A stretch of 64,000 bases of DNA, from positions 2,666,001 to 2,730,000 of the forward strand of contig NZ_CP058246.1 in the NCBI RefSeq assembly GCF_013388355.1. The letters are read 5' to 3'. Both the position numbers and the translations under genes were made by a program. This DNA comes from Flavobacterium sp. LPB0248. GTDB lineage: Bacteria; Bacteroidota; Bacteroidia; Flavobacteriales; Flavobacteriaceae. The notes under the pieces were generated by a model that saw only the letters and a program-made list of their open reading frames with translations, had not been told where the DNA came from and made no database searches. Below are positions 26,396-33,767 of the stretch, one piece after another; the stretch's first letter is position 1, and each line of letters begins with the position of its first letter.

Positions 26396-27064
26396 ATGAA
26401 AAAGCTAATTATAGGAGCAGCAATTTTATTTGTACAAATGTCTTTTGGTCAAGTTACCAAAGAGTTAGGAGATTTTGATACCGTAAAAGTATTTGATAAA
26501 TTAAGTGTAAAATTAGTTCAGTCATCTGAAAATAAAATTGTTATAAAAGGAACAAGAGAAGCAGAACTAGAGGCTGTGAATAAAAATGGAATTCTGAAAT
26601 TAAGAATGCCTTTTCCAAAACTCCTTTCAGGAAATGACCTTCAAGTAACTTTGTATTACAAACATTTAGAATTAATAGATGTTAATGAAGGAGCAGAGGT
26701 AAATAGCAGTGAAGCTATTAAAGCAACTTCTTTTAAGGTTAGTGCTCAAGAAGGTGGTATTATTAACGTTGATTTGGATGTTGATAAACTAAAAGTAAGT
26801 TCAGTTTCAGGAGGTAAAATTACTTTAACTGGTAAAGCAGCAAATCAAGATGCAAGTTTAGGAGCAGGAGGATATTTGCTAGCAAGTAAATTAGAGACGT
26901 CTCAGACTACTGTAAGCGTTTCTGCGGGAGGAAAAGCCGATGTTAATGCTTCTACCCTTGTCGATGCAAAAGTGAGCGCAGGAGGCTCTATTTACATTTA
27001 TGGAAAACCAAAGCAAATAAACCAGAAAACTGTTTTTGGTGGTAAAATAGAAGAAGTAAAATAA
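26396..27064 (+). CDS. Secreted/periplasmic head GIN domain (DUF2807) protein
   Basis: A 222-residue protein with a signal peptide (KKLIIGAAILFVQMSFGQ, cleavage expected after residue 18). A repetitive right-handed beta structure follows, typical of the putative auto-transporter adhesin head GIN domain: FDTVKVFDKLSVKLVQS, then Gly/Ser/Ala-rich rungs such as VSSVSGGKITLTGKA and VSVSAGGKADVNAS. Function is unknown. The ATG lies 22 bp after rnr. Confidence 0.85.
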   Translation: MKKLIIGAAILFVQMSFGQVTKELGDFDTVKVFDKLSVKLVQSSENKIVIKGTREAELEAVNKNGILKLRMPFPKLLSGNDLQVTLYYKHLELIDVNEGAEVNSSEAIKATSFKVSAQEGGIINVDLDVDKLKVSSVSGGKITLTGKAANQDASLGAGGYLLASKLETSQTTVSVSAGGKADVNASTLVDAKVSAGGSIYIYGKPKQINQKTVFGGKIEEVK

Positions 27065-27077
27065 CAAGTTGTAATTG

Positions 27078-27758
27078 ATGATTAACGATATTCTAGCGGG
27101 ACTTCCCTGGGGACTTGTTCTTAGTTTTATGGTAGGTCCGGTATTTTTTGTTTTATTAGAAACCAGTATAACAAAAGGATTTAGAGCTGCAATTGTATTT
27201 GATTTAGGCGTAGTATTGGGCGATATATTCTTTATTGCTATTGCTTATCTTGGAAGTTATAGACTGATTTCTAGTTTAAAAGACGATCCAGCGCTTTTTA
27301 TTTTTGGAGGAATAATTATGCTTACTTACGGAATTATTTCGTTTGTAAAACTAAAGAAAGAAGAGAAAATAAACGATGAAGAAATAGATCGCGATATCTT
27401 GAAAAGAAACTATGGAAGTCTATTTGTAAAAGGGTTTTTATTGAACGTTATTAACATTGGTGTTCTTGGTTTTTGGCTTGCAGTTATTATTTCTGTCGGG
27501 CCAAAATTAGATATGCAGACTTCAAGAATGATGACATTTTTTACTGCTGTAATTATCACTTATTTATTAATTGATTGTGCTAAAATTTTATTAGCCAAAC
27601 AATTAAAATCAAAAATGACTCCAACTAATATTCTTAAAATCAAAAAAGGAATTAGCGTTGTTTTAATGATCTTTGGATTTGCATTAGTAGTTCAAGGTTG
27701 GTTTCCAAAAGAAAAGGAAATGGTTAAAAATGCTTTCGAAAGAATAGACAAGAAGTAG
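27078..27758 (+). CDS. LysE family translocator
   Basis: A 226-residue protein with six predicted membrane helices. The N-terminal helix and loop GLVLSFMVGPVFFVLLETSI has the conserved Gly-Pro of LysE/RhtB amino-acid exporters, followed by GFRAAIVFDLGVVLGDIFF. The frame is open from TTG 27075, but the ATG at 27078 is the better start. Substrate unknown. It ends the rnr operon; a strong terminator follows. Confidence 0.88.
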   Translation: MINDILAGLPWGLVLSFMVGPVFFVLLETSITKGFRAAIVFDLGVVLGDIFFIAIAYLGSYRLISSLKDDPALFIFGGIIMLTYGIISFVKLKKEEKINDEEIDRDILKRNYGSLFVKGFLLNVINIGVLGFWLAVIISVGPKLDMQTSRMMTFFTAVIITYLLIDCAKILLAKQLKSKMTPTNILKIKKGISVVLMIFGFALVVQGWFPKEKEMVKNAFERIDKK

Positions 27759-27785
27759 TTGTTAATAACTCAAAAATGTAAAATT

Positions 27786-27812
27786 AAACCTCTGAATTTC
27801 AGAGGTTTTTTT
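27786..27812 (+). terminator. Terminator of the rnr-GIN-LysE operon
   Basis: AAACCTCTGAA (27786-27796) pairs with TTCAGAGGTTT (27798-27808), and a run of T follows. Position is 27 bp after the LysE stop. Confidence 0.88.
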
Positions 27813-27879
27813 GTGTTTATAACTGTTAGTTTAGAACTTTGTTAAAGTTTTAAACTTTGACAAAGTTGACAACAGTTTA

Positions 27880-27976
27880 TCATTTCGACGAAGCAGAAAT
27901 CTCCGCAAGTAACTCCGCAACAATTATCCAATCTTTGTAGAGCTTCTAGTGAAGATTTCTCTTTACGTCGAAATGA
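27880..27976. repeat. 97-bp interrupted palindrome, REP-like
   Basis: The left arm TCATTTCGACGAAGC...AGAAATCT (27880-27902) is the near-reverse complement of the right arm AGATTTCTCTTT...CGTCGAAATGA (27953-27976). The centre carries CTCCGCAAG and CTCCGCAAC direct repeats. The form is that of a dispersed extragenic palindrome; similar TTCGACG/CGTCGAA elements are, from memory, common between genes in Flavobacterium. Confidence 0.7.
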
Positions 27977-28006
27977 CAAGATTGTGGATAATCTTCATAA
28001 AATAAC

Positions 28007-28039
28007 AAACCCGACAGGTTTTTAAAACCTGTCGGGTTT
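28007..28039. repeat. 16-bp perfect inverted repeat
   Basis: AAACCCGACAGGTTTT (28007-28022) and AAAACCTGTCGGGTTT (28024-28039) are perfect complements around one base. It is not needed as the terminator of either neighbour and looks like a second extragenic palindrome next to the 27880-27976 element. Confidence 0.7.
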
Positions 28040-28069
28040 ACTTGTAAAATTTAAAAATTAAACATAAAA

Positions 28070-28097
28070 AAAACCTTCAAAGCAATTTGAAGGTTTT
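28070..28097 (-). terminator. Hairpin beyond the tRNA-Cys remnant
   Basis: AAAACCTTCAAA (28070-28081), GCAA loop, TTTGAAGGTTTT (28086-28097). On the minus strand it is followed by a U-run, so it is the terminator of the decayed second tRNA copy. Confidence 0.75.
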
Positions 28098-28098
28098 A

Positions 28099-28119
28099 AG
28101 GTATCGTCTGGATTCGAAC
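28099..28119 (-). pseudogene. Partial tRNA-Cys remnant (3' end only)
   Basis: This 21-bp stretch matches the 3' end of the intact tRNA-Cys (28190-28210) with two mismatches; it covers the acceptor strand and most of the T-loop, and then homology stops. The flanking A-run plus hairpin is also repeated, so an upstream-to-downstream tandem tRNA duplication with later deletion explains it. Confidence 0.7.
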
Positions 28120-28156
28120 ATATATTTTAATTAATTTTTTCTAAAAATTAGACATA

Positions 28157-28187
28157 AAAAAAAGAGACACATTTCTGTATCTCTTTT
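28157..28187 (-). terminator. Terminator of tRNA-Cys
   Basis: AAAGAGA (28161-28167) pairs with TCTCTTT (28180-28186), with AC/GT added after a mismatch. On the minus strand a run of U follows it. It starts just 3' of the tRNA. Confidence 0.75.
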
Positions 28188-28189
28188 TG

Positions 28190-28260
28190 AGGCATCGTCC
28201 GGATTCGAACCGGAGTAGGAGCTTTTGCAGAGCCCAGCCTAGCCGCTCGGCCACGACGCC
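28190..28260 (-). tRNA. tRNA-Cys (anticodon GCA)
   Basis: 71 nt, without encoded CCA. Acceptor stem GGCGTCG/CGATGCC (one G-U), D arm GCCGAGCGGCTAGGC, anticodon stem GGGCT/AGCTC with loop CTGCAAA (anticodon GCA), T arm TCCGG-TTCGAAT-CCGGA, discriminator T as expected for Cys tRNAs. Confidence 0.95.
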
Positions 28261-28354
28261 ATTACTTGAACGGTTGGCAAAAGTAACTAAAATCTTTAAA
28301 TTTCAAAAGTTTCATAGTAACTATTTTAAAATTTTAGGATTTTAATTTTAAAGA

Positions 28355-28714
28355 TTACTTTCTAATTTCCGTCATTTTTATAGTAACTGACTCAACATCA
28401 CCACCAATAGGCGGATTAATTTTAGAAACCCAAACTGTTGTTTTTTCTACCATTTCTATCTCAGCCAGTACACGAATATTGATTCTTTTAGCCACATGTT
28501 CCAATAAATGCGAACGAATTGCCATTTCTTCCGCTACAATTTTGTTCAAATGAACATAATCAACAGTATCTAAAAGATGATCTGTTTCTGCTGATTTCTG
28601 TAAATTAGTTTTAATTTTTAGATCAACAGTATAATCAGATCCAATTTTTCCTTCTTCAATTAAACATCCGTGGTAAGAAAAAGTACGGATATTTTTCAAT
28701 TTTATAACTCCCAT
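28355..28714 (-). CDS. folB: Dihydroneopterin aldolase
   Basis: A 119-residue T-fold enzyme of folate synthesis (dihydroneopterin to 6-hydroxymethyl-dihydropterin and glycolaldehyde). It has the N-terminal IKLKNIRTFSYHGCLIEEGK, with the active-site Tyr-His-Gly-Cys region, then DYTVDLKIKT, HLLEHVAKRI and the C-terminal VWVSKINPPIGGDVESVTIK strand. Length is typical. It is divergent from glnS. Confidence 0.93.
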   Translation of the reverse strand: MGVIKLKNIRTFSYHGCLIEEGKIGSDYTVDLKIKTNLQKSAETDHLLDTVDYVHLNKIVAEEMAIRSHLLEHVAKRINIRVLAEIEMVEKTTVWVSKINPPIGGDVESVTIKMTEIRK

Positions 28715-28740
28715 TTCTAAATTTAGTTTCAGGTTTTAAG

Positions 28741-28800
28741 TTTCAAGTTTAGAGTAAGTTTCCAAAGAAAACCATAAACCATAAACTATAAACTATAAAC
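28741..28800. repeat. Short direct repeats between folB and glnS
   Basis: The gap carries variants of AACTATAAAC/CCATAAAC four times in a row (about 28769-28800) and fragments of TTTCAAGTTT/TTTCAGGTTTTAAG upstream (28726-28750). They resemble slippage products and have no obvious role. Confidence 0.5.
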
Positions 28801-28805
28801 TTTTT

Positions 28806-28813
28806 TATCTTTG
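28806..28813 (+). promoter_or_regulatory. -7 promoter element of glnS
   Basis: TATCTTTG matches TAnnTTTG, 19 bp upstream of the ATG. Confidence 0.55.
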
Positions 28814-28832
28814 CTAAAATTACTATAAAATA

Positions 28833-30950
28833 ATGGCATCAGAAGAGAAATCACTCAATTTTATTGAACAAATCATAGAGGAAGACGTAAAATCAGGTCT
28901 TTCAAATACTAAACTTCGCTTTCGTTTTCCACCAGAACCTAATGGTTATTTACACATTGGGCACGCGAGTTCTATTGCGTTAAATTTTGGTTTAGGAATT
29001 GATTATCAATCTCCTGTGAATTTACGTTTTGATGATACAAACCCTGAAAAAGAAGAACAGGAATTTGTTGATGCTATTAAAAAAGATGTGGAATGGTTAG
29101 GATATACTTGGGCTGAAGAATGTTATGCATCAGATTATTTCCAACAATTATATGATTGGGCAGTTTTCTTAATTAAGAAAGATAAAGCTTATGTTGATAG
29201 TCAATCTTCTGAAGAAATGGCGATCCAAAAAGGAACTCCAACAACTCCAGGAACTGATAGTCCGTACAGAAATCGTTCTGTTGAAGAAAATTTAGATTTA
29301 TTCGAAAGAATGAAAAATGGTGAATTTGAGGCTGGTACTCATATTCTTCGTGCAAAAATTGACATGAAATCAACAAACATGTTAATGCGTGATCCTATCA
29401 TGTACAGAATCTTACACAAACATCACCATAGAACTGGAGATGCCTGGAAAATTTATCCAATGTACGATTGGGCACACGGACAAAGTGATTATTTAGAACA
29501 AATTTCTCACTCATTTTGTACACTAGAATTCTTGCCTCACCGTGAATTATACGATTGGTTTTTAGATCAGATTTTTGATGATAATAAATTGCGTCCAAAG
29601 CAAAGAGAATTTGCCAGACGTAACTTATCACATACTGTTGTTAGTAAGAGAAAATTACAGCAACTAGTTAAAGAAAAGCATGTTAACGGTTGGGATGATC
29701 CAAGAATGTCAACCATTTCTGGATTAAGAAGACGTGGTTATACAGCTGCTTCATTACGTAATTTTGCTAACACAATTGGTATTGCAAAGCGTGATAATTT
29801 GATAAATGTTTCGGTTTTAGAATTCTGCATTCGCGAAGATTTGAACAAAATTGCACCTCGTGTAATGGCTGTTTTAGATCCAGTAAAACTGGTAATTACA
29901 AATTATCCAGAAGGAAAAGAAGAATGGTTAGAAGCAGAGAACAATCAGGAAGATGAAAATGCTGGTTTCAGAAAAGTACCTTTTTCTCGTGAATTATATA
30001 TTGAAAGAGAAGACTTTTTGGAAGAAGCTCCAGCTAAGTTTTTTCGTTTGACTTTAGGAAAAGAAGTTCGTCTTAAAAATGCTTATATTATTAAAGGTGA
30101 ATCTGTTATAAAAGATGAAAACGGAAATATCACAGAAATTCATGTAACGTATGATACCGATTCTTTAAGCGGAAGTGGGACAGAAGCAAGCCAAAGAAAA
30201 GTATCTGGAACATTGCATTGGGTTTCTATCAAACATGCTTTGGAAGCAGAAGTTCGTTTGTACGATCGTTTGTTTACAGATGAAGCTCCGGACAGTTATA
30301 AAGAGAAGAATTTCTTGGATTTTGTGAATCCAAATTCATTAGAAATTGTAACTGGATATGTTGAACCAAGTTTATCAACAGCTCAAAATGAAGATAAATT
30401 TCAGTTTCAACGTTTAGGATATTTTACTGTTGATAAAGACTCAACTGCTTCAAAATTAGTATTTAACAAAACTGTTGGATTGAAAGATGCTTGGGAAGAA
30501 AAAGGTAAAAAAGAAGAAAACAGCATCAATAATTCTTTGAAAGATATCAACAAATATTTTAAAGTTGAGACTAAACCAGAAAGAATTGCAATTGAAAGTG
30601 CAATAGGGGAGAACATCAAAAATATCTCTACTTTTTCACTTTTACAGAATTCTTTAAAGAAGAATATCAACAATAATAAGGCTTCGCTGCTGTTTTCTCA
30701 GTTTATTTTGAAATATTCAAACTGGAAATCAACAGATTTTGAAGAAGAAGATATCAAAAAATTATATTCAATGTCTCTAAAAAGTGAATCGACTTATGTT
30801 AGATCAAAAGCACTCTTAAATTTAAGAGATATTGAAAGTGAAGATGTGAGAAATCAATTTTCAGACGAAATTTTAAAATTATATTCAAATCCACCAAAAA
30901 ATGCTTCTGAAAGAGAAATTGAAATTCTTTCTGAAATGGTGAAGAAGTAA
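28833..30950 (+). CDS. glnS: Glutamine--tRNA ligase with C-terminal extension
   Basis: A 705-residue class I synthetase. The HIGH motif is in RFPPEPNGYLHIGHASS (near residue 32) and the KMSKS counterpart is VVSKRKLQQLV (near 270). GlnRS-specific MRDPIMYRILH and YPMYDWAHGQSDYLEQISHS are present. The canonical protein ends, as in E. coli GlnRS (554 residues), at FNKTVGLKDAW, here near residue 550. The remaining about 145 residues are a Lys/Glu/Asn-rich, helical extension (SLLQNSLKKNINNN, LYSMSLKSESTYVRSKALLN) that I do not recognise. A terminator follows 17 bp after the stop. Confidence 0.95.
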   Translation: MASEEKSLNFIEQIIEEDVKSGLSNTKLRFRFPPEPNGYLHIGHASSIALNFGLGIDYQSPVNLRFDDTNPEKEEQEFVDAIKKDVEWLGYTWAEECYASDYFQQLYDWAVFLIKKDKAYVDSQSSEEMAIQKGTPTTPGTDSPYRNRSVEENLDLFERMKNGEFEAGTHILRAKIDMKSTNMLMRDPIMYRILHKHHHRTGDAWKIYPMYDWAHGQSDYLEQISHSFCTLEFLPHRELYDWFLDQIFDDNKLRPKQREFARRNLSHTVVSKRKLQQLVKEKHVNGWDDPRMSTISGLRRRGYTAASLRNFANTIGIAKRDNLINVSVLEFCIREDLNKIAPRVMAVLDPVKLVITNYPEGKEEWLEAENNQEDENAGFRKVPFSRELYIEREDFLEEAPAKFFRLTLGKEVRLKNAYIIKGESVIKDENGNITEIHVTYDTDSLSGSGTEASQRKVSGTLHWVSIKHALEAEVRLYDRLFTDEAPDSYKEKNFLDFVNPNSLEIVTGYVEPSLSTAQNEDKFQFQRLGYFTVDKDSTASKLVFNKTVGLKDAWEEKGKKEENSINNSLKDINKYFKVETKPERIAIESAIGENIKNISTFSLLQNSLKKNINNNKASLLFSQFILKYSNWKSTDFEEEDIKKLYSMSLKSESTYVRSKALLNLRDIESEDVRNQFSDEILKLYSNPPKNASEREIEILSEMVKK

Positions 30951-30967
30951 TATCAACTAAATTTATT

Positions 30968-30995
30968 AAAAGCGCTTTTATAAGCGCTTTTTTTT
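30968..30995 (+). terminator. Terminator of glnS
   Basis: AAAAGCGCTT (30968-30977) pairs with AAGCGCTTTT (30982-30991) around a TTAT loop, and T continues to 30995. Confidence 0.9.
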
Positions 30996-31019
30996 ATTAT
31001 ATAGGTTAACTATTAAAAA

Positions 31020-32165
31020 TTTAAATTTTATAATTTTTATAGATTAAAAGTAACTTTCATAAATTTAATTTAATCGAAAATAAAATTTTGTTGGATAAGG
31101 AATTCATTTTTTTAATTTAAATCTATTAGAAAGCTTTATTTTGATTTTGTATTTTTTTTACGTTCAATTTTTGTTTTTAAATACTTAATAATAAATTTTA
31201 ATTATTAATAATATATTATTTTAAGTATTTTATCTATTATTTATAAAATCTATTAAAACAAATATCTTTATTTATTTTATAGATTAAAAGTGACTTTCAT
31301 AATTTAATTTTAAAGAAGAATAAAAAATAGTCGAGTAGAGAAGACCTTTTTTTGTTTTTCATTCCTTAAAATTCTTTATTTTAATTTTTTGCTTTTTTTA
31401 GTTCCAATTTTTCTTCTAAAAACTAAAATTAAAGTTTTTTCTTATTTTTTTAATTTTGACTTCAATTTTTATTATTATAAGTTTTGATTATTATTATTAT
31501 TTAAAATTAAGTTTATATTTATTATTTATAAAATTGACTATAAAATTTAAAATTATAGTTTTTTATTATTTTAAAGTCTTTAACTTCAATTTTGTATTTA
31601 TAAATTTTAATGATTGATATTTTAAAATTTAAGTTTTTAATTATTATTTATAAAAATGATTAAAAATATAAAAATAATAGTTTTTATAGATCTATTTCAA
31701 CCTTCATAAATTGATTTTAAGACGTTTTTTAAGTTGAATTGATATATGATTCATTTTTTGAATTATTGTTTATTTACGGTCTTTATTTTAGTTTTTACTG
31801 TTATTTTAGTCAGTTTAACGGGTTGTTAACACACAATTGTTTATAAAACTGCTATTTTTAACTCAATACCAAAAGTCAGAGATGATTTTTGTAAAAAATT
31901 AAAATTTGCCGAAAAGAATCTAAGTTGAAATTTATTGTTTTTAGAAACTCGTAATTTTTATGACAATAGATTTTCAAAACTGATTTCCTAAAAAGACAAT
32001 TTTATGTTCGCATTTTTATTATGATGTAATTCTGATAATATTTCCCGTAAAAGATATTTTTTCAAATTGTGTCATAATGTACAAAATACCATAATGTTGA
32101 GTTTGAGTGAAAGTTTAGTTTTTAAATTTCAGGTCTGACAATTTTTAATTTAAATCTAATTTATC
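31020..32165. other. 1.1-kb extremely AT-rich gene-free region with degenerate long repeats
   Basis: No gene is seen. A block starting TTATAGATTAAAAGTAACTT at about 31038 recurs at about 31278 (TTATAGATTAAAAGTGACTT) with continuing similarity for over 120 bp. A third, weaker copy begins near 31685 (TTATAGATCTATTTCAACCT). Within the blocks, CAATTTTTGTTTTTAAA/CAATTTTTCTTCTAAAA align too. Other shared words are TTATTATTTATAAAA and TTTAACTTCAATTTTG. The last 350 bp are less extreme and lead into the 32166 gene. It may be an old tandem duplication of non-coding sequence, a nucleoid-protein binding region or an RNA gene cluster; I cannot tell which. Confidence 0.6.
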
Positions 32166-32645
32166 ATGAAAATTTTATATTTCGCAGTAGCGCTATTATT
32201 TGCAAACGTTGCAATTTCGCAAACACATCAAATTACAAAACACAACGGGGAACAGCTTGATGTAAATTTTATTAAATCTGAAAATGGTTTTGTTTACTAT
32301 TCTTTAAACGGAAGTTCTGAAGAAATCAAAATCAGTAAATATGCAGTTTCATCTATTACAAATAAAGAAACAAAACAAACTCAAAAAGTTTCTGATAAAA
32401 TAGTAGTTGACTCAAAAGACGATTACAAAATGGTAACTGTTCTTCCGCAAGAAAAAACAATAGGACTGAAACAGGTGGCAAGTTTTACTGGAGTCTCAAC
32501 AAGGACAAAAGGTGAACCGCCAATTGCAAATCAGAACCAGACTGCTATGAGAATTAAATCTAAATCGGCTTCAAATGGTTATCCTTTTGTTAGCATTATT
32601 GAAAAAGCAGATGGTAAGTACGAAGCTGTAGCTTATGTGTATTAA
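32166..32645 (+). CDS. Secreted hypothetical protein
   Basis: 159 residues with a clear signal peptide (KILYFAVALLFANVAISQ, cleavage near residue 18). The mature part begins THQITKHNGEQLDVNFIKSENGFVYYSLNG, a short beta-rich motif seen in other secreted Bacteroidota proteins. No catalytic residues or known domain are recognised. It stands alone after the AT-rich region and is followed after 93 bp by the YtxH gene. Confidence 0.75.
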   Translation: MKILYFAVALLFANVAISQTHQITKHNGEQLDVNFIKSENGFVYYSLNGSSEEIKISKYAVSSITNKETKQTQKVSDKIVVDSKDDYKMVTVLPQEKTIGLKQVASFTGVSTRTKGEPPIANQNQTAMRIKSKSASNGYPFVSIIEKADGKYEAVAYVY

Positions 32646-32738
32646 TAAGATTGTTAATTTTTTGTAAATTACAATTAATCAAAGTTTTATCATTTTAAAA
32701 AAGAGTATCTTTATTAATAATTTTAAATTGTAACTATC

Positions 32739-33065
32739 ATGTCTAAGAATTTAAATACAGCAGCAGCAATTTTGGCTGCAGCGGCTGCAGGAGCGGCAAT
32801 TGGAATTTTATTTGCTCCAGATAAAGGATCAAAAACAAGAGCAAAAATTAAGGAAGGTATCGATGATGCTAAACATAATCTGAAAGATTCTTTTGATGCG
32901 AGCTCTGAAGTTCTTCGTGAAAAATTTACGAGTGCTACTCATAATCTTGACGGAACTTTGAATGAGTTACTTTCTAATGTCAGCCATAAAACAGAAGAAG
33001 TAATTACTTTTTTAGAAACTAAATTGGCTGAATTAAAAGCACAAAACGCTAAACTTCAGAAATAA
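32739..33065 (+). CDS. YtxH-like protein
   Basis: A 108-residue protein with an Ala/Gly-rich membrane segment at residues 7-27 (AILAAAAAGAAIGILFAPDK), directly followed by the YtxH signature APDKGSKTRAKIKEGID and a helical tail. YtxH proteins are small membrane proteins linked to general or envelope stress in other bacteria. It leads a three-gene run with a holin-like and a DUF6327 protein. Confidence 0.85.
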   Translation: MSKNLNTAAAILAAAAAGAAIGILFAPDKGSKTRAKIKEGIDDAKHNLKDSFDASSEVLREKFTSATHNLDGTLNELLSNVSHKTEEVITFLETKLAELKAQNAKLQK

Positions 33066-33139
33066 TATTTTTATAGAGCACATTACTTGCTTATTTTTAT
33101 AAGAAAGTTTTGTGCTTTTTTTTATCTAAAATTTTAAAT

Positions 33140-33490
33140 ATGGCTTTTGAAGAATTAAAAGAGAACACCGAAAAAGTTCAAGATCAGGCTAAAGAATATA
33201 TTGATAGTCACTTAGCTTATTATAAACTTTGGGGTTTTAAAGTTGCAATGAAATCTACAACTTTGATCTTTAAGTTTACTTTGATTTTATTGTGTTTCAG
33301 TATGGTGATGATTTTTGGATCTTTTGCCGCAGCGTATGCTTTTGGTTCTTTGTTTGAAAGTAATGCCCTCGGATTTTTGACGGTAGGAGGGATCTATTTG
33401 GTAATAACTATTTTGCTTTTCTTTATAAAAGATAAATTTGTTGAAGGACCAATCCTAGAGAAATTTTCAGAAATCTTTTTTAATGATTAA
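33140..33490 (+). CDS. Phage-holin-superfamily-like membrane protein (PF07332 type)
   Basis: 116 residues from ATG 33140 (MAFEELKENTEKV); the upstream in-frame ATG at 33110 adds ten residues that look like leader sequence and sits within the 5' region. Two strong membrane helices, about 47-72 and 80-100, follow an amphipathic N-terminal helix. The type matches holin-like proteins found outside prophages in Bacteroidota. In this context (YtxH upstream, DUF6327 3 bp downstream) an envelope-stress role is more likely than lysis; this is inference. Confidence 0.75.
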   Translation: MAFEELKENTEKVQDQAKEYIDSHLAYYKLWGFKVAMKSTTLIFKFTLILLCFSMVMIFGSFAAAYAFGSLFESNALGFLTVGGIYLVITILLFFIKDKFVEGPILEKFSEIFFND

Positions 33491-33492
33491 TT

Positions 33493-33747
33493 ATGGAAAG
33501 AAAAAAATACTCTTCGTATGCTGAGATTGAAAGAGATCTAGAAATTTTGAAATTAGAAAAAGAAATCAATTATCAGAAATTGGTTTTGAGTTTTCAGAAA
33601 ACCAAGGAAAGTATCACACCGCAAAATATTGTAAATGGTTTTATTTCATCTTACACAGATTACTTTTCCAATTCTTATGTAAAAATTCTACAGACCATTT
33701 TACCTTATGTAATTGGTTGGTTTATAAATAGAAAAAGAGGCGATTAA
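33493..33747 (+). CDS. DUF6327-like small protein
   Basis: 84 residues: a charged N-terminal coiled coil (SYAEIERDLEILKLEKEINYQK) and a hydrophobic C-terminal patch (ILQTILPYVIGWFINRKRG), so probably membrane-associated. I recall this as DUF6327, found after YtxH and holin-like genes in Flavobacteriia. The start is 2 bp after the previous stop. The stop codon sits inside the terminator hairpin. Confidence 0.7.
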   Translation: MERKKYSSYAEIERDLEILKLEKEINYQKLVLSFQKTKESITPQNIVNGFISSYTDYFSNSYVKILQTILPYVIGWFINRKRGD

Positions 33748-33757
33748 GCCTCTTTTT
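33732..33757. terminator. Bidirectional terminator overlapping the end of the DUF6327-like gene
   Basis: AAAAAGAGGC (33732-33741), GATTAA loop, GCCTCTTTTT (33748-33757): a perfect 10-bp stem with A and T tails, usable by this operon and by the convergent SPFH gene. The TAA stop of the upstream gene lies in the loop. Confidence 0.88.
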
Positions 33758-33767
33758 CATTTTTATA

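Noticed and set aside
31020..31800. AT-rich block considered as the replication origin
   Set aside because: No sequences close to DnaA boxes, and plus-strand genes on its left (rnr, glnS) already have the G-rich composition of those on its right, so the skew change lies further left.
33140..33747. Prophage remnant suggested by a holin-like protein (and ORF6N at 5.8 kb)
   Set aside because: No other phage genes, and the YtxH/holin-like/DUF6327 trio is a normal chromosomal arrangement in Flavobacteriia.
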